From: Kitagawia praeruptora
Lineage: Eukaryota > Streptophyta > Magnoliopsida > Apiales > Apiaceae
Direction of reading: 5' to 3'
Length of the DNA stretch: 64,000 nt
NCBI GenBank assembly: GCA_037693485.1
Contig: CM075349.1
Span: forward strand, 75,185,001 to 75,249,000
Positions within the stretch are counted from its first letter, which is position 1. Each line of letters starts with the position of its first letter. The notes beneath the pieces were generated by a model that saw only the letters and a list, made by a program, of their open reading frames with translations, had not been told where the DNA came from and ran no database searches. The position numbers and the translations under genes were made by a program. Below, piece by piece: positions 42,401-56,200 of the stretch.

Positions 42401-45330
42401 TACATCCTGTATGTGGCAATTCAATCATATATCCTTAATAAGGGTCTCTTTTTAATCATTCTCATCTTGATAATCTATAGGTAGCCTAATGCTAATCTCT
42501 TCTTTCAAACGAATGTCAGTCTATATAACCTTCCAAAAGACAACATATGTCTATCTGTCTTTCTTACAGAACTTGGTAATGGTAGCAATGATGCTCTGGA
42601 AGATATTAGTCGTGTTTAACGTGAATCTCTTAGTGTCTAATGCTCTTTTTGAGGACGCTAAGCTTCAGATAACATTTATACATCATACTACGCCATCTTT
42701 GACAATCTTTGTAACTCTTTATTGGTCACTATCCTCAATCCCAATACTTCCATGGTATATATAAAATCCATCATCATGTTTCTCAATTCATTTTATATCA
42801 AAAGTCCTCGCGGTTGGCACTTGGTTAGAAGCACCCCGCTTTGTCCTTACCTTGCTGGTTCAGTCACTCGATAATCTTTAGTGACTTGGCCCCAACTGGC
42901 CATGCTAAAATATGTGAGTTTAGGGGTCGGCTAATAGCATTACTTTTCTAGCAATTGCTGGCATAGTGCCTTCTACTTTGATACCTTTTGATCTTTTCAA
43001 AACTTCACTCCATGTAAGTCTCAATCGACTTCTCGGTGCCATCTCCGGTCACCTTCCCTTTTCTTTTATTCTTCTAGTTACTCTTATCAATTTCATGTGC
43101 CACAAAAGCTTAACATTTCTAGCATGACAACTTTTTCATTTAAGTCCATCCCGAACTTTCTTAGTCCGGCTTGTTCCTTGATTATATTTCCCTTTTTACC
43201 ATCCAATCTTATCTTCATTAGTTTATTTCTAGAATCAATCGTAATAATCGGGATCTATCTACCAATCCATATAGCGGCTACCTTACCCAATTCATAGGGT
43301 TTGCTTCAGTTTCCACTCTCCTCAGTGATGTATTCAGATAATCAGAAAGACAAGGTTTGCCAAATTTTGTCCAATTCCTTTCCAGGATTAGGGAAATTTC
43401 AGTCAATCTATCCACCCACTGGTTACATTGAGAAGATCAATTTCGATACCCATGGAATATTTCTATGAACATCCGAGCTGGTCGAACCATAAACAGTTAC
43501 AGTAGCGAAATGATTGACATAAAGCTGGGAGTTTAACCATTAGAAGGAAACCAAATATACATCTTCCCTAGAAGGGGAATCAAAAGTTTCAAACTAAACA
43601 TGCCATACCTCCCCGATACATGTTTGTCCTAATAGTCGATACCACCGAATACCAGTCTACTTAATAACTAGTCTCGGAAGGAACACTACCATCGGGGTCA
43701 GTCGTTTCCCAGAATTTGCACTACCAAGGTCATCCGAATCTGGTGAACCGTGTTGTCCAATTGTGTTCGAAAATTATGTTGTCCTGTTGCACAAGCACAA
43801 CACCTAAACCTGTACGAGGTGCATCCTTATATATTCCAAAATTTTCCTTCTTCCATTAGGTAACGTCAATGCTGGGTCGTCATCAGTTTTTATCTTTAAC
43901 TCCAGGGAGATTTTCCCCCATTTATCTTGTCCATTCAAACTTTTAGTCTTACCAATAAGTCGGGTTACGGGACTGCACTCTTTGTATAGTCCTGAGCAAA
44001 TCTTTGGTAATACCATGTAAATCTTATGAAATTTATCACCTTTGTCGGTGTGGTTGGCCAATCTCCATTTGAAACTGTCTTTAATTTGGTGGGGTCAATC
44101 AATCACTACTTCCTATTAATCATATGTCCTACTGTCTGGACTTTATTTTGCCAAAAATCTCACTTCGAGAACATGGCCTACACCTATTCATTCAGGTTTC
44201 ATCTAAAAGCATTCTCAATTTCATCTCAACCACTGCTTGCCTTACTCAATCCATTTATGATTCAGTGTCAAAATAAACTTAAGGTAACTACCATAATCCA
44301 TTCAAGGAAAAGAAGGAATTTACTATTCCTTTAAATCACATGAATCTAATGTTTCTGGTCCATCATTCCACTGAATTGAACTAGACTTTACTTGGTTCCT
44401 GACGATAGCCTTATTACTAGTTTATCACAGACTCATTGGTCTTCTCCTCTTGTAGGTTCTGAGATCCTTGTCTCGCTTACTACTTCCTTATATACTTTAT
44501 TCAATCATGCCATCACCTTTCAATGTCTTTATTTTCTAAGTTGATCCATTCATAAAATGGACATTTCCTTGAACCCAACCACCTTATCAATCTAAGTTTG
44601 ACTTTACAAATTATCACTTATGAAATCTGCCTTCTCATGGTGAATTATCATTACAATATTCATACTAATTCATTTATCACCTGATATGGCACTTGCTGCC
44701 TCTATCTTAACTGCTCCTGGAGACTCTGCTCCTTGTCCTCTATTGTTGTCTTTGATAATCATGTACCACTCTATCTCTTTCCTCATTAATCTAAAGGTCT
44801 CTAAGGTTTTAATCTATCCCCATATAGGATCTCAAGTAATTCCTCAAATCTATCCTACCTGCTGGTACTTCATCTAGCAGTCCAGCTATGAATCCAATAC
44901 GCATCTTTAGTTCTCTTAATAATATCTCAGTTCTTTATGCTCACTTTTATGAGCACTATACCTTAACTCTTACAGTCTCTCTGGCTGTAGCCCTCATTTC
45001 CTGAAGTGTAAACTCCTTATACTTATCAATATTTCCTTCCTCTGCTGGGACCTCAACCGGGTCCTCTGTAGGGTGCTCTATCGAATCCACCATCCGATCT
45101 TCAACATCAAAACAAGCATCATTATGTTACTGCTCGTAATCCCCAAGGTCTGTCGCCTTACTAGTCGATACAAGAACGAGCTAAGTTACTATCATGATAC
45201 TTTAGGGTTCCCATAAGGGTTTTATATGTCAATACTACATTATATAGTCTGACTATGAACTTGGCAAGAGTTCTTATTATCTTAATGAATTTATTGTTTT
45301 AACGTCACGTCATCTCTGGGATTTATAACG
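39461..45330 (-). mobile_element. Internal region copy 1 of element F (decayed, no intact ORF)
   Basis: Just under 6 kb with no open frame above about 130 codons on either strand. The only recognisable protein trace is the RT/RNase H segment at 43804-44061. GGAATCTTTTTAAGGAGGG before the PPT is shared in kind with element G (GGAATCCTTTTAAGGGGGG). The ACTAT at 42728-42732 is the empty site matching the insertion of G in copy 2. Confidence 0.75.
43804..44061 (-). pseudogene. Gypsy pol remnant between RT and RNase H (element F)
   Basis: The minus strand reads …SPVTRLIGKTKSLNGQDKWG… then DDDPALTLPNGRRK and, after a shift, IYKDAPRTGLGVVLVQQ. This corresponds to the connection/RNase H start of Ty3/gypsy pol, normally a P.TRL..K...F.W...C...F..LK..L...PVL.LPDG...VY.DAS..GLG.VLMQ pattern. 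Key positions are degraded (D-A-S has become D-A-P) and the frame is broken. It shows that F descends from a coding gypsy element. Confidence 0.75.
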
Positions 45331-45345
45331 CTCTCTCTGATACCA
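45331..45345 (-). other. Primer-binding site of F, copy 1
   Basis: Minus strand TGGTATCAGAGAGAG, four bases after the LTR end; tRNA-Met type with a diverged 3' part. Confidence 0.8.
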
Positions 45346-46739
45346 TTTCTGTAACACCCCCAGATCCGGGGTCCGGGATCTGGTCGTTACGGTCTCAATT
45401 TCCATCCATAAAATCAATATAAACTGAATAACAACCTTGTGACCCAAACAATAATATAGAACACACACGTTATAGTCCCAGAGATGTAATCAGAGTAACC
45501 AAATTTATTAATCACACAGTTGAGTTCTTACAACCCAAAGAATTACAATATATACATTACTTACTCTTTGCCATCCATTTGTATATGTCATATAATAAAT
45601 ACATTTGATATTCATATGCTAACAACTAGCCTTCCAATAGCTTACTCTTCAGCAATGGTAGCTACGATCTCAGCGGTGAATCCTCTGACGGCTGACACCT
45701 GCTCGCACCAAGTGCACCTTGTGCGGCCATCTGATCTCACTGTTGTTGTGATATAAATAATAAAGCAAGGGTGAGCAATAGCCCACCAACAAGAATATAA
45801 CTGAACAGTAATATATATGACAGTTCAAAGATATATTTTGAAACCATATGCCATGCATAACCGAAAATAGTGCCAAATCAATATAAAGGATGAAGTTACA
45901 GGGAACTCAACAGGTATATATTTCGTGGAAGCATATGCTATGCCAAAATAAGCAAGATAGCATCATTTTCATAAAATAGGAACTTGCAAGAAAGATATTC
46001 CAATTCCAGTTTGAAATACTTTTCAACTCTGCCAACTATGATGATGTTGCAGAAAATTTCCAACATTGAGTGATGAACTAATACTGGAGTTTGACGCGCC
46101 AGGAGACATAGCATATACACGATGATCAGTCGCATGTTATGCTCCCCACCTCTTGTTTACTACATGTAGAAGGAAGCACCGACAGATTTACTTGTTTACC
46201 GCCCTCTGGAACCCCCTCGGCCAACGGTTGGGCCATTTGCTGGACCGGCGCCACTGGGTCACTTACGCATCTCCTAGTTCATTTCACATCCATAACTTGA
46301 AACGTAAAGTTCGTCTCCCTTTCCCCAAGTATAATACTTGTTGATAAGACTCCACAAAGTAATCGTATCTAATTGGAAAGGAAAATTCACCAACATTTCC
46401 CAAGCCGCTGCTTGTTAATGGATACCAACTTGTTCCAACATTCTTACCCCTCGAATAATGAGTGGGTATACACAATTCCATGAATAATAGCAACCAAGTT
46501 ACGAACGAAATGAATAATTTATGACCGGGCAGTCACAAGATAAATAACATTCTTCAAGTCAGGTTCCCTTATATTCGAATCGAAGGAAGAATGGAATTAC
46601 TGAGAACCTTCCTTGATAATAATAATAATAATAATAATAATAGGACTCTAAAATAATATATATAACATTCGAGGGTTGATGATACTATGTGAATGAAACC
46701 AAGTATCTTTGAAACGAGTTAGAAGAATTAAATAAATAT

Positions 46740-47415
46740 TCCAAGAATATTTATTCGGTCACAGATATTGAAAAAGGGTTGCTCGGAATAATCTTTGAAT
46801 AAATGTTCAGAATAATATTCATTGAACAAATAATGAATATTCAAATCAATAACAATGTTTATTGATGGAGTAACCGTCAGATGGACATTGGAGATGATAT
46901 TTATTGAATCAATAGTGAATATTCAACTCAAGAAGGGTACATATTGATGGAATAATTATCGACTTAATATTTGGGACAATATTCATTGAATAAATAATGA
47001 ATATTCAACTTAATAATATTTAGCGAAGAAATGATTATCGAATGAATATTTGAAATTATGTTCAATAATTGAATCGAATTTAAATAAAGGTCGAAGATAA
47101 TATTCCTTATCTCAAGGGAATATTCAAAGTAATATTTATCGAAAAAATGGAGTTCGAATCAATGTTCAACTGATATTTATAAAATAAATAGAGATTGAAT
47201 GAATATTCGAATTAATATTCATTTAAATAAATAAGGCTCGAATGAATATTAAAATAATATTCATTAAATAAATAAACTTGAATGAATATTCAAAATAATA
47301 TTTATCGACTAAATAAGAATGAATATTCTTTAAGAAAATAACTTAACTGAGGGTTCGAATAATATTTATCAAATAATCTCAAAGGAATATCTCAATAATA
47401 TTCGCCAGATAATAA
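46740..47415. repeat. GAATATTC-rich palindromic region in LTR2 of F
   Basis: Copy of the block at 36230-36910. Confidence 0.7.
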
Positions 47416-49033
47416 ATGGGAAATATTTACTTAATTATTTTCCTCTGAAAATAATATCTATATATATCAAGAATTATCGACTCCCGGTCTATAATCAAAG
47501 AATGAGATTCACTGCCCTTCGATTAAGGGTCTAAATAATTCCCGGCTTATAACTGATATGTATCTATCTAGCTTATAAGCCAACAATAAATCAGGGAACA
47601 AGTATCACAATATAACTTGAAAATAGGCATGCATGCTATGGCATATGTATAACAGAAATCATATATATATATATATATATTCACAACAACAGCCTTTAAA
47701 AAGGTTTGAAAACTTGCCTGGAAATCGAGTACGGGTAGGGGTAGTGGTAGCGTGTCCCGGGTCAGCCTGATGATCTATAAATAGCCAAGGCATTCGGGAT
47801 TAATCACTTAACTCCTTTCAAAGGTTAAGTATAAACTTAACTCAAATCGAAACACGTTTTCAAGTCGTTTCGTTATACCCCTCTAATTCACTCTTATTAT
47901 TGCTTTTATCATCCGACACTTGTTCGTTAATAAAGCATGTCATTACCCTTACATATGGTAAGCATTCGATTTGTAAAATTTTTAAAGTCGAAAGATTATA
48001 CCTCGAGATTTATCGATCGTTTGCTAAGTGGTTTACCGTAGTTATATCTAAGTATACTCTTTAGGGGTACTTTCGTACTTAACCTTGGTTCGAACATTTT
48101 TATAAAATCGAAAAACGATCTTTTTAATACGAGATCTTCTCTCACACCACCCTTATGATCTCTAATATTTAATTACCAAGATTTGCCACTGCGATACTTA
48201 TTTTACACGGTTCAATTTCAATTACGAATTCGCATTCTCGGTTTCGAACCACTTTTACGAATTTAATCATAACTCCTAAACCGTAAGTCAGAATGTTTCG
48301 ATTCTTTTTCCAAAATGATCTATGGCTCGAGATCTATAAGGTTGGGTTAATTATTCATCAAGATCAGAGGTTCAATCTTACTGTCAAAAACGGATTTTAA
48401 GTGCTAACGAAATTTCGGCATTATAACGGCTATATATCGAACGTTCCGAAAATCATGTCGTCAATACCAAGCCACATCGGGCATCAATACAAGTTATACA
48501 CATATTATACATCTCCTACTGTCCAAGAACATCATCTTGACCAACATATCACAATCATGTTTAGATCCACTAACAAACTTCATAATCATGCTTATAATCA
48601 TACTACTACATCACTTACACTAAATCCATCAAGAACTTAACAAATCTCAAAGTAAGACCTAGGGTTTTAAGTGATGATTACCTTCCTTGGAGTGTCCTAG
48701 AGCCTCAATAAGACTTGATCTATCCTTGTGTGGCCTTAGAGTTGCTAGATCCACCATAAGAATTCAAGAAATCAAGATTAGTTCATAAAAGTTACTATTC
48801 ATCCACACTTTGATGATTTATTTGAAAATGGAAAAAGATGAATTTGAAGCTAAAATTTCTAGGAGATCATCACCATGATATGTAGTACTTACCATAAAAA
48901 TTTGAAGAACAAGTGATGGTTGGAAGTTGGACTTCCAATTAGCTAAGAATGGGCAGATTTTTATGGAGAAATGGAGAGAAAATGTTGTTTTGTTTTGTTG
49001 TTTTTGATGTGTAAAATGGCTAAATGCATGTAT

Positions 49034-49046
49034 CTTTATATATATA
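49034..49046 (-). promoter_or_regulatory. Likely TATA box of LTR2 of F
   Basis: Same sequence and context as 38529-38541, in the LTR that acts as 5' LTR for internal copy 1. Confidence 0.45.
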
Positions 49047-49951
49047 CTTGGATGCATCTCTTTTTAATGTGTTGTTGGCAATCTATTGGTGCCACTTGTT
49101 GGCTTCTTATTGGACCATGTGTTGGCTCCATATTAAGCAAGTCCATTTTTGGTTAAATGCTAAAGAATCATCCTAGTTGTAGTTGACTTACAAGTATGTC
49201 ACTTAGGTTCTTCTTTTTCCACCAATTGCACATGTATGCATCTTGATTCTTTGCTTGTTCTTTTGTCCGGTTATTGCTCAATTTGATTGATCGTTCGTAG
49301 GAATATCTCAAAGATTTCTAGTTAGGGTTTTACCAGAAACCTTCTTAATAATTAGAATACCATTCTCCATCTTACTTAATACTTCTCGAATTTAAATTCC
49401 TTAAATACCTTTAATAAATCCTTAAGTCTGGTAGTGTCCAGAGAATTCTTGGAGAAAATAAAAGTGCTATTTTTCTGAATCCGATAGCTTTTACATACAC
49501 TTATTTTCCCCTCGGATCACTAATACGAACCCAGAAATTCATTCCGGGTACTTCTATATAGTGTCGTCTCATAATATTCTTATTTCCATCAAAAACACTA
49601 TTCATCACTTATTCTCTTTTTATTCCTGGTACTTAGAAAATATCTTTGTGCTTCCTCGAGCGTTCCTTAACTCTTTCATGGAACCTCCGTACTTGTAACC
49701 GATATCGATCTGGATGACACGAGGGTATCTATTTCTCTCTAGGGAATCTTATCTTAACATTCTAGGAGATAGATTATTCTAATCTAAGTTATCATCCAAT
49801 AGCATCCTTCAGGACATATATCCTTGGAATCTATATCCTTTCATTATTCATTCCTTAAAACCAGTATTACATGGCAGTTGTAACCACTGTTCACTCTTAC
49901 ATCAATACATAATAAAAAGTTTTAATTTTGCCCAAAATCTGGGTTCTTACA

Positions 49952-49965
49952 GTCTTCCCTCCTTA
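49952..49965 (-). other. Polypurine tract of F, copy 2
   Basis: Identical to 39447-39460. Confidence 0.75.
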
Positions 49966-52900
49966 AAAAGATTCCGTCCCGGAATCAGGTAGAAGACAAT
50001 TGGGTACTTGTTGGTTATTTCACTTTCTAATTCTCTGGTCGGTCCTTACACATTCCAGTCTCTCTAAAGCACATCGTACTGGTGTTACAATACACCCTTT
50101 ATACGTTCTACCACTTCATTAGTACTTTCGCACAACACATTATCTGGTGTACGCTCTTGTCTGGTCTTATACTATTATCCTTATTCGTACGTGCAGTGAC
50201 TTCGGTATCACTAACGCGCTACGAATTCCGGAGATAACCTCACTCGTAATTTTGCAATTCCTGACCGCTTTAATCTTCGCAATCTCGCTCAATATATAGA
50301 ATTAGAAGAATTTATTGAGAGATCACTATGATCAATGAACATTTGTTATATTGCATAGCTAGTACAGAAGGGGGCCAGCCTTTAGTACTTGACAAGCAAT
50401 TAAGCAATTATTGGCATTCCACTTAGACTCCTATCACACAGATAGAGAGTCACGTAGTATTACCTCCCCTCCTTAAAGGGTTGTTCTTCTCAATTTAGAA
50501 GAAGATAAGTAAGGGAGAAGAAAAGGAAAGAATTTCAAAGAACTATATAAGAAAATTTTCCTGATTGTCAAAAATATCATACTTAGAATTTACCTCTAAA
50601 CTATAGAGGTTTATTAGAGAAGAAAATAATCGTATTCGTATAAAATACTACTTTTTCATAATCTCACATATCACATGTCCTTGCTACTCTGTCCATCATT
50701 CTGTGGACCTATATTCTTGTTCGATATTGGTATCACCTACTTTTGGAAAATCCTTCAACCTCTCAGGTTAAAATCATGGATTTCTCGCTTGACATTATTA
50801 TTACTGGCATTTCACGCCACGACACTGGCCATTCATATTCAGAATTCTAACACCATCAGATTGTCATTCCGATAGCTCATTAGGAAAACCCATTCATCAA
50901 TCCATTCATAACATTCCTTGCTTCACTTCCATAATTATTTCTCAATCTTTTCTTTATCAATCACATCCTTCGTATTATCTAACTCTTATTTACTTTTGTT
51001 GTTTATCTCCACCTTCATCTCAGGGTTGAGGCACTCGTCACCTTTATTCAATACGTGTTACACGTTTGGGGCCAAATTTTCCTTTGTTCCACCATCTAGA
51101 TTTCACTTTTTCATTCCATGAGTCTCTTTATTACTCAATCCATCTATTTCAAATTTCCTCGACTTTTCCAATCTTAACATGAGTTAATCTTTATGTCATT
51201 TATGCTTTAAATTTCAGCTTTCCATTATGACCGATATCTCCAATGTCAACCTCATACTTTTCTTACCTCATTTCTGGGGTTTCTCAGGAGTCCGCATATC
51301 TCTTCCTTTATTGATTCTCAATTCTATGATCATTTCTACCAGTCCCTTGGTTTCTATTTATACTATAATCACTCTATGAACTATCATGGCATTACCATTT
51401 ATTTCAAGCATCATGTCATTCCCAAACTTAAACCGTCCGAAATAAACCTGGACGATTTCTTTAACTTGGATTCAATACAATCTATTTATCTTTTATTCCG
51501 ACATTTCCACAGTTGTTATCATCTAATTTCTTAGAAGAATCACCACTACATTAATGTAGTCCATGGTTGAATCACCATCGGGTTCATTTACATAGGGCTT
51601 TAAAAGCTAGACATACGGGTTTCATGATTTGTCAAATCACCACTCTCTTAGGAAGACAAAATAATCGCTATTCCTTACCCATAAGGAATACTTCCTGAAC
51701 TTGATACAGATATCACATGAAGAAGATAGAATTGCAGAAGAGCTTCAAGCATTGCAGCTAGGATAGGTTGAGGAGATTATTAATCGTATATCTCTAGTTG
51801 AAGACTAGAGCTCAGCGTTTTACTTAATCACTTTCCAAATCTCGTTAATCCAGGGATACCTTTCAGCATCACGAATCTTTAACTTCATGTACTCTATCTT
51901 GTTTGCGCAGAAATATACCAACATAAACTTGCTTGTCATTCATCATCATGCCATTTAGCTTATCAGTATTTGTACCATCTCTATTTCTGGTCATCTAATA
52001 CCAATTCCTTGTTACTTAACCTCCCCCCTCTCTTTCCAAAGGAAAGGCGAGTCTCTTGGGGAATTTGGTCTGGCCTGTCGTAGAGCCTCCTAATGTCGGT
52101 AAGGTGCTACCGGCAACATCAGGAATCGAATCTTTACTTAAACTTTTCTTATAGTTTATTCTGGCACAATCATCAGACGGAATGTAATTTCCTCTACCAC
52201 CTTATGACCATCAAGGTCCTTTACCATATCATTCTATCTCTTTAGTATGAGCATATATACTTACTCCCTTATACTTAAAGTGTCGGCCACCTCATTGGTC
52301 TTTCCTGAATATAATATTTCCTTGAAATCAATATTTTCTGGATCTATTCCAACTCAGGGTGGAAGCATCCTCCCTTGAACTCTGCTAGATGAGAGAAAAT
52401 ATATTCCAGTCTTTTTCCAAAAAAAAATCATTGCTTCCACCTTTCTGTGGGAACTTTATCACGGTTACTCCCAATCATATCTAGGATATTTCTTATCTCA
52501 GTCCTTTCTTATTTTAGGAAATCTCAACCTTATTGGTTCAATCCATACTTGCTCATGGTTTCATACCTGCTTTATCTGGCCTTATTGTTACTATGTCATA
52601 CATTCCTTACCAAACTTTACTCCTTTCCTTATAGGGTTTCTTATGTCATTCTCACCATTCCTCCTGTATCTTCTGGGCACAGGGTATATCAAACATCATT
52701 AACCAATTCTATAACGATTCTGCCTTTGTACTTTTCGAGACTCCTTTCCATAAATCCTTATAGGTTATTGATACCTTGGTCGATTTAACTTATATCGTCT
52801 GATTTCACAATGTCTTTATTAGGGGTGAGGCTATCCTTTGTGCATCCCCCAGGGTTCGTCTTAATCTCTGGACATTCTATCCTCAATTCTATTTGCAAGG

Positions 52901-53238
52901 AATACATACATCCTGTATGTGGCAATTCAATCATATATCCTTAATAAGGGTCTCTTTTTAATCATTCTCATCTTGATAATCTATAGGTAGCCTAATGCTA
53001 ATCTCTTCTTTCAAACGAATGTCAGTCTATATAACCTTCCAAAAGACAACATATGTCTATCTGTCTTTCTTACAGAACTTGGTAATGGTAGCAATGATGC
53101 TCTGGAAGATATTAGTCGTGTTTAACGTGAATCTCTTAGTGTCTAATGCTCTTTTTGAGGACGCTAAGCTTCAGATAACATTTATACATCATACTACGCC
53201 ATCTTTGACAATCTTTGTAACTCTTTATTGGTCACTAT
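49966..53238 (-). mobile_element. Internal region copy 2 of element F, first part
   Basis: Nearly identical to 39461-42732. By eye I find three substitutions and one extra A in a poly-A run (near 52425). No intact ORF. Interrupted at the ACTAT site by element G. Confidence 0.88.
53234..53238. repeat. Target-site duplication of element G, left (ACTAT)
   Basis: Identical to 63437-63441; the undisturbed copy 1 has a single ACTAT at 42728-42732. Confidence 0.97.
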
Positions 53239-56200
53239 TGTGACAGCCCCAAATCCGGGGTCATGAATCTGGGCCATCACGGACCAACTTCCATTCAAAA
53301 TCAATATCTCTTGGGTTTTTTTTTTTTGTAATTAATACTTATGCAATTGACCCCACAGTAATACACACACACACACATGTCATATGCTCAGAGAACAACA
53401 TTCACCATAATAAAAGTTTAAAGTTAAACAGTTATTACAAACCCAGAATCATACTTAAGTACATTGTTGAGTGACGCTTCTACAAGAAGCATTTCAACAA
53501 CCAAATTTATTACAACCTTACACACTTAATATACATAAAACCACTAAACCCCTTGCGCTTGCCATCTACCTCCGGAATCGATGCTAACGTGCCCTCAGAA
53601 GTTCACCTTTCCCTTACCCTTTTACGGGGCGTTCTGCGCAGTATTGGCATACCTAGCTGTATATAGATAAGTAGCAAGAGTGAGCTATAATAGCTCAGCA
53701 AGATATTATTATAACTAGAGTTTAAAAATGTGACCAAGTATACATGTATATACATATGTAAATGGTAAGCACTTATAGACTTTAAGGAAGAATCAAAATT
53801 CTTATTTAATAATACATCATCCACTTACTATTATAAGAAAGAAATCTAGAATAATACAGTATCAGTTTCTCTTCTTAAATATAACAATCAATATAATCTT
53901 TCAGTGTAATATCTCAGGATAATATGAATACTTACTTAAATCTCTTACTATCATCATCTCATTTCCTTCTTATGTAACAATTTTTATAAATTAATATAAA
54001 ATCAGTTTCTCTTCATCTATAACAATAATTCCATCTTTCATATCATTTTCCCTTTCCAGTATACCAATCTAACTTTATCATTTATTCTTTATTCACATAT
54101 TGTAGGGGTTTTCACTGTTGCCGAATACGTGAGGCACGATGATCAGTCGCCTTCCGTATCCGTCCCTTTTTACTACCGGTAGACGGAGGTAGGTCTGCTA
54201 CCATCCCCCAGGAGGAAGGTCTACCACTACATCCTCCTTCGGCAACTCTTGGGCCGAAATGAAACATTAAGTGCTGGACTGTGCAACTTCCACACGGCCT
54301 CTTACGCTTACTGTTGTAATATTAAGTGCTGGACTGTGCAACTTCCACACGGCCTCTTACGCTTACTGTTGTAATATTAAGTGCTGGACTGTGCAACTTC
54401 CACACGGCCTCTTATGCTTACTGTTGTAAATTCCCCTTTTTATAAGATCATTATTCAATTTATCAACACCATTTCACATTTCCATTCCCGTATATCACTT
54501 TCATTCTCGCACATTATTTCTATAAAATATATGTATATAACATACACTAAAAAGAATGTTTATAATATAGCATTATAAACCTTATAACCCTAGATAACAA
54601 CTGATACCATTCTCTTTCATATCTCTTTTACCATAAAGCATATTCGCTTCATTCATAATCATATCCACATTCATAATCCATATTCAAAAATCTTAGTAAA
54701 CAGGGAATATATCCCTACTCATCTCATCATATAAGATTCATATATTATCCACCAAAACCATTTCCTTTGAACATAAACAGTATATCAAAATAAGGATAAA
54801 AGAAATCTTGTTCCCTTTAATCCATATCCATACTCATATCTCCCTTTAATTTCCAAAATCAGGAAAACAAATTCTTAACAATATAGCAATAATAGAATCA
54901 CATATATATTCCATAAAATCATTTTTCTTTGCAGATAAATAATTTTTCAAAACAGGGATAGAAGAAATCTTGCCTTGGTTTCTGTATCCTGATAGTATAG
55001 CTGGTCCCTCCTCCGGAATTTCTATAAACACAAAAGGACCGTCATTAGAATACCACATCTCTTACTCACTACCCTCTCGTATAACAAAACCCTTTACACT
55101 TCAACATATGTTTAACGTATTATTATTACCCCAAAGGTTCAAGGACTTAACCATTTATAAGCTCAAACGAAGTTTCAGTGGTTTTCACCATTTTCCCTAA
55201 CGACCACACTTAACTGTAAAAATTCTCAGAAAATATGGATTTTGAATTTTAATGTAAGGTCAACTGTCAAGGGTCCTCTGACCACCCTACTATACTATCC
55301 CAAAATTTCGTGACTTATAAAAATGTCTAAGTATGGTAACTTTAACCTCAAAATTGATACAATTACGTTTTCTCGGTTATCGAACGTCTTTCACTAAAAC
55401 TGACTTTTCTCCTAAACCGTTCATCAGATTTTAACGCACCTTATATCAAAACGATCTATGAACTAAGATCTATCCTTTCATGGTCAATTGGTAACCTAGG
55501 CAGTGAGGTACCGTATGAATACAGGGGTCACAAAACAGGGCAGTTTTCATTCTAACGAAAATCGGACATTATAACTGCTGTAATTTCATACTTTCCAAAA
55601 TCAAACTCCTCCAAATCAATCATCAAACACAATAATCATCACCTACACCATGTGGTCTTCATTACCAGCCATGGTTACACTCCCAAACTCCTTCCAAAAT
55701 CAACTCAAACCACTTACAAACACTTATAACATCATAAACATAACCTTTATACCACTTAATCACTAAACACAACCATATCCATCATAAATATAAAAGGGCA
55801 AGCATGTTTATACCTTCTTGAAGCTTTGACAACACTTAACAATCCTTGATATATCCTTAAACAACTTTATCTTAGCTAGAATCAACTAAAGGAACCATAA
55901 AATCAAAGTTAGTTTCTTGAAATTACTATTCACTACTATTCATCATCAACTTTCATGAATTTATTACCTTACCAAATGATGCTTGATTGCTATGAAACTT
56001 GGTGGATGTCTCTATATATCCTCAAGTAACCTCCATGATTTTTCCCTTGATTTTTAGTTGATTCTAGCTAGGGTTTTGAAATTGATTTTTTTCTTGATGA
56101 ATAGTGACCTACGAATTTTGATGAAATGAAGAAGATGAGATTTGTTTTGTGTTGGTTAGATCTTATCTTGGTGTTTACTTGTTAATCTAGAGTGTTATGG

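Larger units (their letters stand above)
45350..49951 (-). repeat. LTR2 of element F (4602 bp)
   Basis: Bounded on its left by the PBS of internal copy 1 and on its right by the polypurine tract of internal copy 2, so it serves as 5' LTR of one unit and 3' LTR of the next. No target duplication separates it from internal copy 2. Confidence 0.93.

Noticed and set aside
34842..53238. Many small ORFs found in identical pairs 10.5 kb apart
   Set aside because: They are conserved between copies only because the LTR and internal segments are recent duplicates; none has a recognisable domain.
45350..53238. Two independent insertions of F next to each other
   Set aside because: No target duplication lies at the LTR2/internal copy 2 junction, the interiors are nearly identical and one LTR is shared, so duplication by recombination fits better.
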